Notes: generated by a model not told the origin, from the sequence alone. 64,000 nt of DNA from Diplocloster hominis (GCF_032380655.1 NZ_JAWDIY010000015.1:62001-126000); one strand, 5' to 3'; numbered from the stretch's first letter, positions 32,622-41,734 are shown. A program made the numbers and translations.

Positions 32622-34121
32622 ATGGACAGCGGATACATATTGGAGTTTCAGGGCATCAGTAAATCTTTTGTAGGTGTACAGGCGTTAAAAGAAGTAAGCT
32701 TTGGCGTGAAAAAAGGTGAGGTCCATGCACTGCTGGGTGAAAACGGCGCGGGAAAATCAACGCTGATGAAGATTCTCTCAGGGGCATACAGCAAGGACAC
32801 GGGCAGAATCCTGATCGACGGCCAGGAAGTGAACATCCGTCATACAAAAGATTCAGAAAAGCTTGGAATATCCATCATATACCAGGAGCTGAACCTGATA
32901 CCGGAGATGTCGGTCGCAGAAAATATTTTTCTGGAACGGCAGCCGAAAAAGGCGGGATTCCTGGATTGGAAAAAAATGAACAAGGACGCCATTGAGGTCT
33001 TGAAAAGGATCGACATGAATATATCGCCCAAAGTATTGATCTCAACGTTAAGTGTAGCACAAAGACAGATGATTGAAATTGCCAAGGCGATCTCGCTGAA
33101 TGCCAGAATCGTGATCATGGACGAACCTACCTCCGCCCTGACGGAAGGGGAAACCCGAAAACTGTTCCAGGTCATCGGGAATCTGAAGGAGCAGGGGATC
33201 ACGATGATCTATATCAGCCACCGGATGGAGGAAGTATTTGAAATATGCGATTCCTACACGGTTATGCGGGATGGAACTTTTATCAGCAGCGGCAGGATTC
33301 AGGATGTGAATCTGGATAAGATTATCGAGTACATGGTCGGAAGGCCGATGTCCCAGGTATTTCCGGAAAAGAAAAATAAAGTCGGTGATGTCATTATGCA
33401 GGTACAGGACCTGCATAATGACAAGGAAGTCCGGGGAATCACCTTTGACCTGCGAAAAGGGGAAGTGCTGGGATTCGCAGGACTGGTGGGGGCCGGAAGA
33501 AGCGAGACATTAAAAGCGGTGTTCGGGTCGGATAAGAAGGCGAAGGGGACCGTGATGATAAACGGTAAAAAGGCATCGATCCATTCCCCCAAGGACGCGA
33601 TCCACAATGGACTGGGCTTCCTGCCGGAAGACCGGAAAGGGGAAGGGCTGGTCACCGAACTGTCCGTTATGGACAATGTCGTGATGGCAAAACCGGAAAA
33701 CGCCATGGTCAAAGGTTTCTTCTCCGCCAAACGGGCGAAAGAACTGTGCCGCCGGTATATTAAGGAGCTGATGATCAAGACACCGTCAGAGACCCAGACT
33801 GCGAAATATCTAAGCGGCGGAAACCAGCAGAAGGTGGTTCTGGCCAAATGGCTGAACTGCGGGCCGGAAATTATCATACTGGATGAACCCACCCGCGGAA
33901 TCGATGTCAACGCGAAGATGGAGATCTATAATATGATCACGGATCTGGCGGCTCAGGGGAAATCGATTATTCTGATCTCCTCCGAGATGCAGGAAATTAT
34001 CGGGCTTTGTGACAGAGTGAATGTCATGTTTGAAGGAAAGATTGCAGGCGTACTGATGAAAGAAGAGTTAACACAGGAAAAGATAATGCATTATGCAACC
34101 GGGGGGAACCAGAATGAATGA
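32622..34121 (+). CDS. Ribose-type ABC transporter ATP-binding protein (double ATPase)
   Basis: A 499-residue RbsA-type protein: first domain with GENGAGKST, IYQELNLIPEMSVAEN and IVIMDEPTSALT; second with degenerate GLVGAGRSE, LSGGNQQKVVLAKWL and IILDEPTRGIDVNAK. It has the conserved RbsA end MEGKIAG/LMKEELTQ pattern. GAGGGACGAAGG precedes the ATG. It overlaps the permease gene by eight bases, which suggests translational coupling. Confidence 0.94.
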   Translation: MDSGYILEFQGISKSFVGVQALKEVSFGVKKGEVHALLGENGAGKSTLMKILSGAYSKDTGRILIDGQEVNIRHTKDSEKLGISIIYQELNLIPEMSVAENIFLERQPKKAGFLDWKKMNKDAIEVLKRIDMNISPKVLISTLSVAQRQMIEIAKAISLNARIVIMDEPTSALTEGETRKLFQVIGNLKEQGITMIYISHRMEEVFEICDSYTVMRDGTFISSGRIQDVNLDKIIEYMVGRPMSQVFPEKKNKVGDVIMQVQDLHNDKEVRGITFDLRKGEVLGFAGLVGAGRSETLKAVFGSDKKAKGTVMINGKKASIHSPKDAIHNGLGFLPEDRKGEGLVTELSVMDNVVMAKPENAMVKGFFSAKRAKELCRRYIKELMIKTPSETQTAKYLSGGNQQKVVLAKWLNCGPEIIILDEPTRGIDVNAKMEIYNMITDLAAQGKSIILISSEMQEIIGLCDRVNVMFEGKIAGVLMKEELTQEKIMHYATGGNQNE

Positions 34122-35058
34122 AAAAGTAGAAACGAAGAAAAGGATTAACTGGAATGATCTGGCCATCGTCTTGATTTTACTTGTGCTGATCGTGATATTG
34201 GCGATCATCAAACCGGTGTTCCTGTCAGCGGAAAACCTGTTGAACATTATGCGGCAGGTGACGATCGTGGCCATTCTGGGCATCGGAATGTCCTATGTCC
34301 TGATATCCGCGGAGATCGACCTGAGTGTAGGTTCCCTGGCGGCATTATCCGGTATTATCGTAGCGCTTACCCTGAAATCCGGATGGAACATGGGAATCTG
34401 TATCTTCCTGGCGCTGCTTGCCAGCGTGTTCTGCGGATTCCTAAATGGGGCTATACACACGTTCGCGAAGATACCGTCCTTTATTGTGACTATGGGTATG
34501 CTCAATATCGCCAGAGGAGTGGTGCTGGTCATCACGAATTCCTATCCGATCACCGGTCTGCCCGCTGCTTTTAAGGTCCTGGGGCGGGGATATTTAGGAC
34601 CGATTCCGATTCCTGTCATCATCATGGTGGTCTGTTATGTGATCGGCTACATCGTGTTAAAATACACAAAATTCGGCCGCAGCATCTATGCGATCGGCGG
34701 AAATATCGAAGCGGCCAGGTTATCGGGAATACCGGTATCCAGAAATAAGGTACTGATCCATACCATCAGCGGACTGACCGCAGGAATCGCCGGCGTTGTC
34801 CTGGCTTCCCGTGTGTTCTCCGGACAGCCGGGAGCAGGAAACGGACTGGAGCTGGATGCCATAGCTGCATGTGTAATCGGCGGCACCAGTACATCCGGAG
34901 GAAAGGGACGTCTCTGGGGAACATTCCTGGGGGCCCTGATTATGGGAATTATAGCAAACGGCATGAACCTGCTGAATATCTCGACCAACTGGCAGCTGAT
35001 CATGCAGGGGACAATCATCATCGTGGCAGTCGGACTGGACAGACTGAAGAGCGATTAA
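34114..35058 (+). CDS. Ribose-type ABC transporter permease
   Basis: A 314-residue RbsC-type permease with about ten hydrophobic segments, GMSYVLISAEIDLSVGSLAA in the first half and IGGTSTSGGKGRLWGTFLGA near the C-terminus. The usual family motif SGGIDLSVGS reads SAEIDLSVGS here. The start at ATG 34114, after GGGGGGAA, lies inside the end of the ATPase gene. It is followed by the M20 gene after 12 bases, so transport and hydrolysis are co-expressed. Confidence 0.94.
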   Translation: MNEKVETKKRINWNDLAIVLILLVLIVILAIIKPVFLSAENLLNIMRQVTIVAILGIGMSYVLISAEIDLSVGSLAALSGIIVALTLKSGWNMGICIFLALLASVFCGFLNGAIHTFAKIPSFIVTMGMLNIARGVVLVITNSYPITGLPAAFKVLGRGYLGPIPIPVIIMVVCYVIGYIVLKYTKFGRSIYAIGGNIEAARLSGIPVSRNKVLIHTISGLTAGIAGVVLASRVFSGQPGAGNGLELDAIAACVIGGTSTSGGKGRLWGTFLGALIMGIIANGMNLLNISTNWQLIMQGTIIIVAVGLDRLKSD

Positions 35059-35070
35059 CTGGAGGGGAAT

Positions 35071-36345
35071 ATGGACGAGATTAAAAGAAGCATACAGGAA
35101 AAGCAGGAAGATTATCTGGAATTCTTAAGAAAACTCATAGGGATGGATACTTCCGTCATCCGCCACGGAGAAGACGGACAGGAAGCAAAGGCACAGGAGT
35201 TCCTGGCGGAGTATCTGAAGAATCTGGGCTGTGAAGTGGATATGTTCGAGCCGGATAACGAGCGCATGAGTAAACATCCCGGTTATAACCAGGGGCATCA
35301 GTACAAAAACAGGCCGAATGTAGTCGGTACTTACAAAGGAACCGGAGGAGGCAAGTCCCTGATCTTGAACGGCCATATCGATACAATGCCTTCCGGTGAG
35401 CTGAAACGCTGGAAATATAATCCGTGGGAGATGACGGAGGAAGACGGGAAGCTGTACGGACTGGGCACAGACGATATGAAAGGCGGCCTTTCCGCTGCGA
35501 TACTGGCATTGGAACTGGTACTTTCCACGGGATTTCGGCCCCGGGGCGATATCATGATCCAGAGCGTGGTAGATGAGGAAGGCGGGGGTAATGGTTCCCT
35601 CTCCTGCGTGGACAGGGGATACCGGGCCGACGGTGTGATCATCGCGGAAGGGACGAATCTGGAAGTATTCCCGGTGAACCGGGGCGCCTGGCTGGGAGAA
35701 GTTGAGATCGACGGCCTTCCGATCCATGCCAGTCTCAGGGGATTTGGACAAAGCGCGATCGATAAGATGGTAAAAGTCATGAACTGTATGCGGGAACTGG
35801 AATTAAAATGGCTGACCACCAAGCGTCATCCGCTGTTAGATCCTCCCACGATCAACTTCGGTTACATTCAGGGCGGGGTAGCGGCGTCCACCGTAGCGGA
35901 AAGCTGCCTGATGAAATTCGAAATCGAGTACTATCCCTCGGAGCTGGATAAGCTGGGCAACCGGTTTCTGGTAGACAAAGACGAAGTGGTGAAAGAAGTG
36001 GAAGATTATGTAAATGCCATGGCAAACGGCGACGAGTGGCTGAAGGATCATCCGATCCGCTTCCACTGGTTCCAGGACTGCGCCCCTTTTGAGACAGACG
36101 CCAATGACCCTTTGGTACAGACGCTGGCAGATGTGGCCCTGGATGTCACCGGCAGAAGAGTGATCGCGGGAATGTCCGCAGGCTGCGACGCCAGACACTT
36201 TACCAATATCGCTAAGGTTCCCACAGTCGTATATGGTCCCGGAACCTGCCAGAACGCCCACGTGGTAAATGAATACCTGACAAAAGACCAGTTTTTCAAA
36301 GCCATCGAGTCCTATGCGAAGATGATTATAAATTGGACGGCGTAG
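35071..36345 (+). CDS. M20 family deacylase/peptidase (ArgE/DapE-like)
   Basis: A 424-residue two-domain metallohydrolase. Motifs in order are NGHIDTMPSG (His and Asp), LGTDDMKGG (bridging Asp), SVVDEEGGGNG (catalytic Glu pair) and NAHVVNEY (His). A dimerisation domain lies at about 195-310. These enzymes remove acyl groups from amino acids, as in acetylornithine and succinyl-diaminopimelate deacylases. Its place directly after the importer makes a transported N-acyl or amide compound the likely substrate (inference). Confidence 0.92.
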   Translation: MDEIKRSIQEKQEDYLEFLRKLIGMDTSVIRHGEDGQEAKAQEFLAEYLKNLGCEVDMFEPDNERMSKHPGYNQGHQYKNRPNVVGTYKGTGGGKSLILNGHIDTMPSGELKRWKYNPWEMTEEDGKLYGLGTDDMKGGLSAAILALELVLSTGFRPRGDIMIQSVVDEEGGGNGSLSCVDRGYRADGVIIAEGTNLEVFPVNRGAWLGEVEIDGLPIHASLRGFGQSAIDKMVKVMNCMRELELKWLTTKRHPLLDPPTINFGYIQGGVAASTVAESCLMKFEIEYYPSELDKLGNRFLVDKDEVVKEVEDYVNAMANGDEWLKDHPIRFHWFQDCAPFETDANDPLVQTLADVALDVTGRRVIAGMSAGCDARHFTNIAKVPTVVYGPGTCQNAHVVNEYLTKDQFFKAIESYAKMIINWTA

Positions 36346-36425
36346 GCACTGTGAAAACCGATAAGAGAGCGAAGCGAAAGGCAACTGTCCACTGTACATA
36401 AAATTATATCTTACAGGAGAATGGT

Positions 36426-37169
36426 ATGAGAAAATTTAACGTTTTATTTGCAGGTGAATCCTGGTTTTTCACCACGACGGAAACTAAAGGTTTTGATCAG
36501 TTTACCATAGGGGGATATGAGACAGAGATCGGCCGTGTACGCGCTTATATGGAAGAATATGCGGATATCACTCATATCCCGGCCCATCTGGTAGCCACAG
36601 AGTTTCCGGATTCAGCGGAAAAACTGAAGGAATACGACGCCGTGCTGGTCAGTGATGTGGGAGCCAATTCTTTTCTGCTGCATCCGGACACCTTCCAGCG
36701 CAGTATCCGGACGCCGGACAAACTGAAGGCGATCGCGGACTATGTGGAGCAGGGCGGCGCGTTCGGAATGATCGGCGGTTACATGACCTTCATGGGAATC
36801 GAAGGGAAGGGCCGGTATCACGAAACGGTGATCGAGGACATTCTGCCGGTGACCATGATGCCGACCGATGACCGCAGAGAGCATCCCGAAGGAATTACCG
36901 TGACAGCCTGCCAGGATCCGATGGCTGACGGACTTCCTTCCCCCTGGCCCTATTTGCTGGGATATAATAAGCTGACCGCAAAGGAAGGAGCCAGAGTGAT
37001 CGCCCAATTTGATGGTGATCCGATCCTGGCGCTGGGTACTTATGGGAAAGGCCGGACCTTCGCCTGGGCCAGCGACTGCGCCCCTCATTGGATGCCGGCA
37101 GCCTTTTGTGAGAGTGAATTGAACAAGGAGCTGTGGAAGAGGGTTTTGACCTGGGCCGTTGGAGAATAA
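36426..37169 (+). CDS. Class I glutamine-amidotransferase-like protein (STM3548/ThuA-like)
   Basis: A 247-residue protein with a GATase1-like alpha/beta fold of the COG5426/STM3548 type: NVLFAGESWF at the N-terminus, YDAVLVSDVGANSFLLHP, the elbow region GGAFGMIGGYMTFMG and the end GRTFAWASDCAPHWMP. The nucleophile Cys of true amidotransferases is absent from the elbow, so it is probably not an amidotransferase. ThuA-like relatives are common beside sugar importers. AGGAGA precedes the ATG. It ends the catabolic unit before a terminator. Confidence 0.82.
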   Translation: MRKFNVLFAGESWFFTTTETKGFDQFTIGGYETEIGRVRAYMEEYADITHIPAHLVATEFPDSAEKLKEYDAVLVSDVGANSFLLHPDTFQRSIRTPDKLKAIADYVEQGGAFGMIGGYMTFMGIEGKGRYHETVIEDILPVTMMPTDDRREHPEGITVTACQDPMADGLPSPWPYLLGYNKLTAKEGARVIAQFDGDPILALGTYGKGRTFAWASDCAPHWMPAAFCESELNKELWKRVLTWAVGE

Positions 37170-37242
37170 GAGAAGCTGCTGACCTTTTGGGTGTCTGGTA
37201 AAAATTGGAATCATATAACAAAATCAAATAATAAAATGAAAT

Positions 37243-37294
37243 AACAAGCCGGGGATGCGGTTTTCCAGCCGCTGGCTCCGGTTTGTTTATTTTT
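37243..37294 (+). terminator. Terminator of the 26.8-37.2 kb catabolic locus
   Basis: AACAAGCCGG (37243-37252) pairs with CCGGTTTGTT (37278-37287), and TTATTTTT follows. An inner GCGG/CCGC stem extends the structure. Confidence 0.75.
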
Positions 37295-37415
37295 GATAGT
37301 ATTGCAAAATTAACCGGAATCAACTAAAATAGTGCTTATGTATATAGATATCTGTAAATGTATATCTGTATATCCATTATCAGTAAAGAGGCGGCAGCGA
37401 AAGGAGACGGATAGG

Positions 37416-37934
37416 ATGGATAAACAGCAGCCAGTACCGGGAGAATTTTACCGGCGCGATCCGGATAAATTATATCAAATTATTACAGTGGCACAGGATG
37501 TGGATGACGGGAAATGCAAAATAGTATACCAGGCCTTAAGCGGGGAGTTCCCGGTCTATGTGGAACCATTGGAGCGTTTTTTGGGAGAGACGAACCGTGT
37601 GCGTCCCAGAAAATGCAGGAATGTTGCCAGTCGGATGGAAGCCATAGAAAGCTTGAACATTCATGATGAGAGCGAACAGCCGGTAGAAAACGATCCGGAC
37701 GGCTCAGGGGAGGGGACAGTGAATCCCAGGCTTCTGGAATTTTTGGATGCTTCCACCAATCAGGAGAAACTGGATATCCTCCAGAAAATCCGCAGGGAGA
37801 TAGACGACAAATTAATGGATGATCTGGCGATGTCTTTGGATCTTACTTTGAGCGGGAAAGATATTCAGCAGAAGTATAAGGAATTACAGAATTGCCTGCT
37901 TACCTATATCAAATATGAAAGTGCCAGAAGATGA
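37416..37934 (+). CDS. DUF1653 family protein
   Basis: A 172-residue protein. Residues 1-60 carry the DUF1653 domain (EFYRRDPDKLYQIITVA, MSGE-like YQALSGEFPVYVEPLERF). The rest is an acidic linker and a helical tail. The family binds no known ligand with certainty. ATG 37416 follows AAAGGAGA; the longer frame from 37332 has no site. It stands alone between two terminators. Confidence 0.85.
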   Translation: MDKQQPVPGEFYRRDPDKLYQIITVAQDVDDGKCKIVYQALSGEFPVYVEPLERFLGETNRVRPRKCRNVASRMEAIESLNIHDESEQPVENDPDGSGEGTVNPRLLEFLDASTNQEKLDILQKIRREIDDKLMDDLAMSLDLTLSGKDIQQKYKELQNCLLTYIKYESARR

Positions 37935-38020
37935 TAATGTTTTAGAAGGACACCCTCAGCCAGTTCATTAGAATGCCGGAACGGACACCGGCCTTTTCCA
38001 GAATGGAAGGATCAAACAGG

Positions 38021-38054
38021 TGCGGCGGTAGAGTAAATCTACTGCCGCATTTTA
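38021..38054 (+). terminator. Terminator after the DUF1653 gene
   Basis: TGCGGCGGTAGA and TCTACTGCCGCA form a 12-bp stem with one G-U pair around GTAAA, followed by TTTTAATTT. Confidence 0.75.
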
Positions 38055-38140
38055 ATTTCCAGAGGAGTTTTCGCCGCAGTCATGAAAACGAAGAGATACA
38101 GGAGCGAGAGGATGATACAGGAGCTGCAGCAAGATTGCGC

Positions 38141-38173
38141 TTGACATATAGAGTATTATTGTATACAATGATA
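38141..38173 (+). promoter_or_regulatory. Promoter and GntR-type operator of the citrate/isocitrate genes
   Basis: TTGACA (38141-38146) and TACAAT (38164-38169) are exactly 17 bases apart. ATTGTATACAAT (38158-38169), a perfect palindrome extending to TAT and ATA on both sides (38154-38173), covers the -10 box. Sites with a central GTATAC fit FadR/GntR-type repressors, and such a gene lies downstream at 39641. Repression by that protein is a direct prediction. Confidence 0.75.
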
Positions 38174-38233
38174 CCTAAATAATGGAAAATAATAGTAAAG
38201 TCTTGAAAAAAGAGAAAGAGGAGTGTGGCGATT

Positions 38234-39622
38234 ATGGACAACAGACCGGTTAAAATGAATGAACACACAAATTTGCTTCAGTTGGAAGAGCATATCTACC
38301 CGTTAGTGGACGTAGACAAGCCAAACGTATTCCGAAATTTATTTCCCTACGATGAGATCCCGAAGATCGCGTTCAACGACCGGATCGTGCCGCACAATAT
38401 GCCGGAACAGATCTGGATCACAGACACCACTTTCCGGGACGGGCAGCAGTCCAGGGCGCCCTATTCCACGGAACAGATCGTGAAGATATACGATTATTTT
38501 CATAAGCTGGGCGGGCCTAACGGAATCATCCGCCAGTGCGAGTTCTTCCTGTACAGCAAGAAGGACCGGGATGCGGTCTACAAATGTATGGAGAGGGGCT
38601 ACCGGTTCCCGGAAGTCACCAGCTGGATCAGGGCTAATAAAAAAGACTTTGAACTGGTAAAAGAGATAGGCATGAAGGAGACCGGTATCCTGGTCAGCTG
38701 TTCCGATTATCACATTTTCTATAAGATGAAAATGACCAGAAAGCAGGCGATGGAACATTATCTGAGTATTGTCAGGGAGTGTCTGGAGACAGGGATCAGC
38801 CCCAGATGTCATCTGGAGGACATCACCCGGTCCGATATCTTCGGTTTTGTCATTCCGTTCTGTGTGGAACTGATGAAACTGATGGAGGAATACCAGATTC
38901 CGATCAAAGTAAGAGCCTGTGACACCATGGGATACGGAGTGAACTACGCCGGAGCGGTAATCCCGCGGTCGGTACAGGGAATTATCTACGGGCTAACCAC
39001 CCATGCGGGTGTACCTTCGGAACTGATCGAATGGCATGGGCACAACGATTTCTATAAGGCGGTATCCAACTCCACTACAGCCTGGCTCTATGGAGCCAGC
39101 GGCGTGAACTGTTCCCTGTTCGGAATCGGAGAGCGCACAGGAAATACACCGTTAGAGGCGATGGTTTTTGAATACGCGCAGCTGCGCGGTACCCTGGATG
39201 GTATGGATACTACCGTCATTACGGAGATGGCGGAATATTTCGAAAAGGAAATTGATTACCACATTCCGGCCAGGACACCGTTTGTAGGCAGGAACTTTAA
39301 CGTGACCAGGGCAGGTATCCATGCGGACGGCCTGCTGAAGAATGAAGAGATATACAACATCTTTGACACCGGAAAATTCCTGAACCGGCCGGCCCTGGTA
39401 GCGGTATCCAATACATCCGGACTGGCCGGGATCGCCCACTGGATCAATACATACTATAAATTAAAAGACCAGCGGCAGGTGGATAAGAATTCCGAACTTG
39501 TAAAGAAGGTAAAAGACTGGGTGGACGCCGAGTATGATACCGGCCGTGTCACCGTGATCACCGACAATGAACTGGTGGTTGTTATCACAAATGCTTGTAA
39601 AGAGCTGGGGATTGTTTTATAA
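38234..39622 (+). CDS. Re-citrate synthase-like (isopropylmalate/homocitrate synthase family)
   Basis: A 462-residue enzyme of the HMG-CoA-lyase-like TIM-barrel family: ITDTTFRDGQQSRAPYS at residue 60, and the metal site WHGHNDF near 275. Length and layout match the Re-face citrate synthase of clostridia rather than LeuA, as no C-terminal leucine-binding domain is present. It lies upstream of a GntR gene and icd, which also points to citrate formation from oxaloacetate and acetyl-CoA. Homocitrate or citramalate synthase is not excluded. The start is ATG 38234 with AGAGGAG at good spacing; GTG 38225 is too close to that site. Confidence 0.8.
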   Translation: MDNRPVKMNEHTNLLQLEEHIYPLVDVDKPNVFRNLFPYDEIPKIAFNDRIVPHNMPEQIWITDTTFRDGQQSRAPYSTEQIVKIYDYFHKLGGPNGIIRQCEFFLYSKKDRDAVYKCMERGYRFPEVTSWIRANKKDFELVKEIGMKETGILVSCSDYHIFYKMKMTRKQAMEHYLSIVRECLETGISPRCHLEDITRSDIFGFVIPFCVELMKLMEEYQIPIKVRACDTMGYGVNYAGAVIPRSVQGIIYGLTTHAGVPSELIEWHGHNDFYKAVSNSTTAWLYGASGVNCSLFGIGERTGNTPLEAMVFEYAQLRGTLDGMDTTVITEMAEYFEKEIDYHIPARTPFVGRNFNVTRAGIHADGLLKNEEIYNIFDTGKFLNRPALVAVSNTSGLAGIAHWINTYYKLKDQRQVDKNSELVKKVKDWVDAEYDTGRVTVITDNELVVVITNACKELGIVL

Positions 39623-39640
39623 TCGATAGGAGGATCCGAT

Positions 39641-40324
39641 TTGAGTGAATACGATGTGCAAAAAGAAGTGACGGATAAGTTCTCGCTCCGCGGAAGAGTG
39701 TTCCATAAGCTTCGCGAAGATATCTTAAGCGGCAAGTACAAACAGAACGAGGAGCTTCGGGAGGTGGCCATCGCTACAGAGCTGGGAGTCAGCAGAACCC
39801 CGGTCAGGGAAGCGATCCGGCAGCTGGAGCTTGAGGGACTGGTCAATCTGATCCCCAACAAGGGGGCCTATGTGACCGGAATCACCATCAAGGATGTGAA
39901 GGATATCTATGTCATCCGCTCGTATCTGGAAGGGCTGTGCGCCAAGTGGGCCACGGAATTCATCACGGAACAGCAGCTTTGCGAGCTGGAAGAAAATATC
40001 TATCTGTCAGAATTTCACGCGGAAAAAGAACACTATGATCAGGTACTGGAGTTGGATAACCGGTTCCATCAGCTGCTGTATGATGCGTCAGGCAGCAAGA
40101 TCCTGGATCATGTCCTTTCGGATTTTCATCACTATGTCCAGCGTGTTCGTAAGATATCGATCGCAACCCCGGAACGGGCGTTTAAGTCCAATGAGGAGCA
40201 CCGCAAAATCGTGGAGGCGATCCGTGAAAGGGATGAAGGGCAGGCGGAGAGCCTGGCAAACGAACATATCATGAACACTATGGAAAATATCAGCAAATAC
40301 GGTCTGGAAAATATTCTCGTTTGA
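39641..40324 (+). CDS. FadR-type GntR family regulator with FCD domain
   Basis: A 227-residue regulator: winged helix at about 15-80 (REVAIATELGVSRTPVREAIRQLELEGLVNL), then an all-helical FCD sensor domain with the metal-binding pattern D..FH..L and H..H (LDNRFHQLLYDAS, SNEEHRKIVEAI, NEHIMNT). The start is TTG 39641 after GATAGGAGG. It lies 18 bases after the synthase gene and 65 before icd, with a matching palindrome in the upstream promoter. Ligands of FCD proteins are usually carboxylates, which fits citrate-branch control. Confidence 0.92.
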   Translation: MSEYDVQKEVTDKFSLRGRVFHKLREDILSGKYKQNEELREVAIATELGVSRTPVREAIRQLELEGLVNLIPNKGAYVTGITIKDVKDIYVIRSYLEGLCAKWATEFITEQQLCELEENIYLSEFHAEKEHYDQVLELDNRFHQLLYDASGSKILDHVLSDFHHYVQRVRKISIATPERAFKSNEEHRKIVEAIRERDEGQAESLANEHIMNTMENISKYGLENILV

Positions 40325-40389
40325 GGCCCGGCAGAAACGATACGGCACTCCCAGGAGAATAAAGGCTACAATAACTAGGAGGATGAGTA

Positions 40390-41598
40390 ATGGAAAAAAT
40401 CAAAATGGCGACCCCGTTGGTAGAGATGGACGGAGACGAAATGACCCGGATTCTGTGGCAGATGATCAAAGACGAGTTGTTACTCCCGTTCATTGAATTG
40501 AACACGGAATATTACGATCTGGGACTGGAGCACAGGAATGAGACCGATGACCAGGTAACCTTTGATTCCGCCGAAGCCACCAAGAAATACGGCGTGGCGG
40601 TCAAATGTGCCACCATCACACCCAACGCGGCCAGAATGGGAGAATACAACTTAAAAGAGATGTGGAAGAGTCCCAACGGTACGATCCGTGCGATCCTGGA
40701 CGGCACCGTATTCCGTGCTCCCATCGTGGTAAAAGGCATCGAGCCCTGTGTGAAGAATTGGGAAAAACCCATCACCATTGCCAGACATGCCTACGGCGAC
40801 GTCTATAAGGCTACGGAAATGAAGATTCCGGCAGCGGGCAAGGCAGAGTTAGTATATACGGCAGCAGATGGAACCGAGACACGGGAATTGATTCATGCAT
40901 TTGACGGTCCCGGAATCATCCAGGGAATGCATAATCTGAACAAGTCCATCGAAAGCTTTGCCAGAAGCTGCTTTACCTATGCGCTGGATACCAGGCAGAC
41001 CCTGTGGTTTGCCACCAAAGATACGATTTCCAAAAAATATGACCATACCTTCAAAGATATTTTCCAGGAGATCTTTGATAACGAATACAAGGAAAGATTC
41101 GATGCCGCCGGTATTGAATATTTCTATACGCTGATCGACGATGCGGTAGCCCGTGTGATGAAGTCGGAAGGCGGATACATCTGGGCCTGCAAGAACTATG
41201 ACGGGGATGTTATGAGCGACATGATCTCCTCCGCCTTCGGGTCTCTGGCTATGATGACCTCCGTACTTGTTTCTCCGGACGGATATTTTGAATATGAGGC
41301 GGCCCACGGAACGGTTCAGAGACATTATTACAAGCATCTGAAGGGAGAGGAGACTTCCACCAACTCTGTGGCCACGATCTTCGCCTGGACCGGGGCACTG
41401 CGCAAACGCGGGGAGCTGGATCAGAACGCTGCGCTCTCCGAATTCGCCAACCGGCTTGAGAAGGCCTGCATCAAGACCATAGAAGACGGCAGGATGACGA
41501 AGGACCTGGCACTGATCACCTCTATTCAGAATCCGACCGTATTGAGCAGCGAGGGATTCATCAAAGCTGTGAGAGCGACTTTGGAAGAAATGTTGTAA
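40390..41598 (+). CDS. icd: NADP-dependent isocitrate dehydrogenase
   Basis: A 402-residue enzyme of the eukaryotic-type (short) NADP-IDH class. Signs are VEMDGDEMTRILWQMIKDEL at the start, KSPNGTIRAILDGTVFR (substrate loop with Ser, Asn and Arg), the metal-binding Asp residues in YTLIDDAVARVMKSEGGYIWACKNYDGDVMSD (split motifs) and EAAHGTVQRHYYKH. It makes 2-oxoglutarate and NADPH. TAGGAGGATG lies before the ATG. It completes the route from citrate together with an aconitase encoded elsewhere. Confidence 0.95.
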   Translation: MEKIKMATPLVEMDGDEMTRILWQMIKDELLLPFIELNTEYYDLGLEHRNETDDQVTFDSAEATKKYGVAVKCATITPNAARMGEYNLKEMWKSPNGTIRAILDGTVFRAPIVVKGIEPCVKNWEKPITIARHAYGDVYKATEMKIPAAGKAELVYTAADGTETRELIHAFDGPGIIQGMHNLNKSIESFARSCFTYALDTRQTLWFATKDTISKKYDHTFKDIFQEIFDNEYKERFDAAGIEYFYTLIDDAVARVMKSEGGYIWACKNYDGDVMSDMISSAFGSLAMMTSVLVSPDGYFEYEAAHGTVQRHYYKHLKGEETSTNSVATIFAWTGALRKRGELDQNAALSEFANRLEKACIKTIEDGRMTKDLALITSIQNPTVLSSEGFIKAVRATLEEML

Positions 41599-41602
41599 GA
41601 AA

Positions 41603-41636
41603 AAATCCGGGAAGTAATAAAATCCGGGAAGTAATA
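41603..41636 (+). repeat. Tandem 17-base duplication after icd
   Basis: AAATCCGGGAAGTAATA occurs twice in direct succession (41603-41619 and 41620-41636), between the icd stop and its terminator. Confidence 0.8.
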
Positions 41637-41680
41637 AAATGCAGCGATTGACCCTGAGCGGTTACCGCTGCATTTTATAT
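41636..41680 (+). terminator. Terminator after icd
   Basis: AAAATGCAGCG and CGCTGCATTTTAT pair around about 20 bases; the T-rich end follows the stem. It would also work for the convergent gene on the minus strand. Confidence 0.75.
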
Positions 41681-41734
41681 TGCTGAGAGCTATTTATTGC
41701 AGGGCAATCCGCAAGATATTCAATCACCGGCAGA

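Noticed and set aside
35125..35751. A 208-codon antisense frame in the M20 gene
   Set aside because: The plus-strand frame carries all M20 motifs; the antisense one has none.
37973..38182. A 69-codon frame between DUF1653 and the citrate genes
   Set aside because: It runs through the terminator and the promoter of the next operon.
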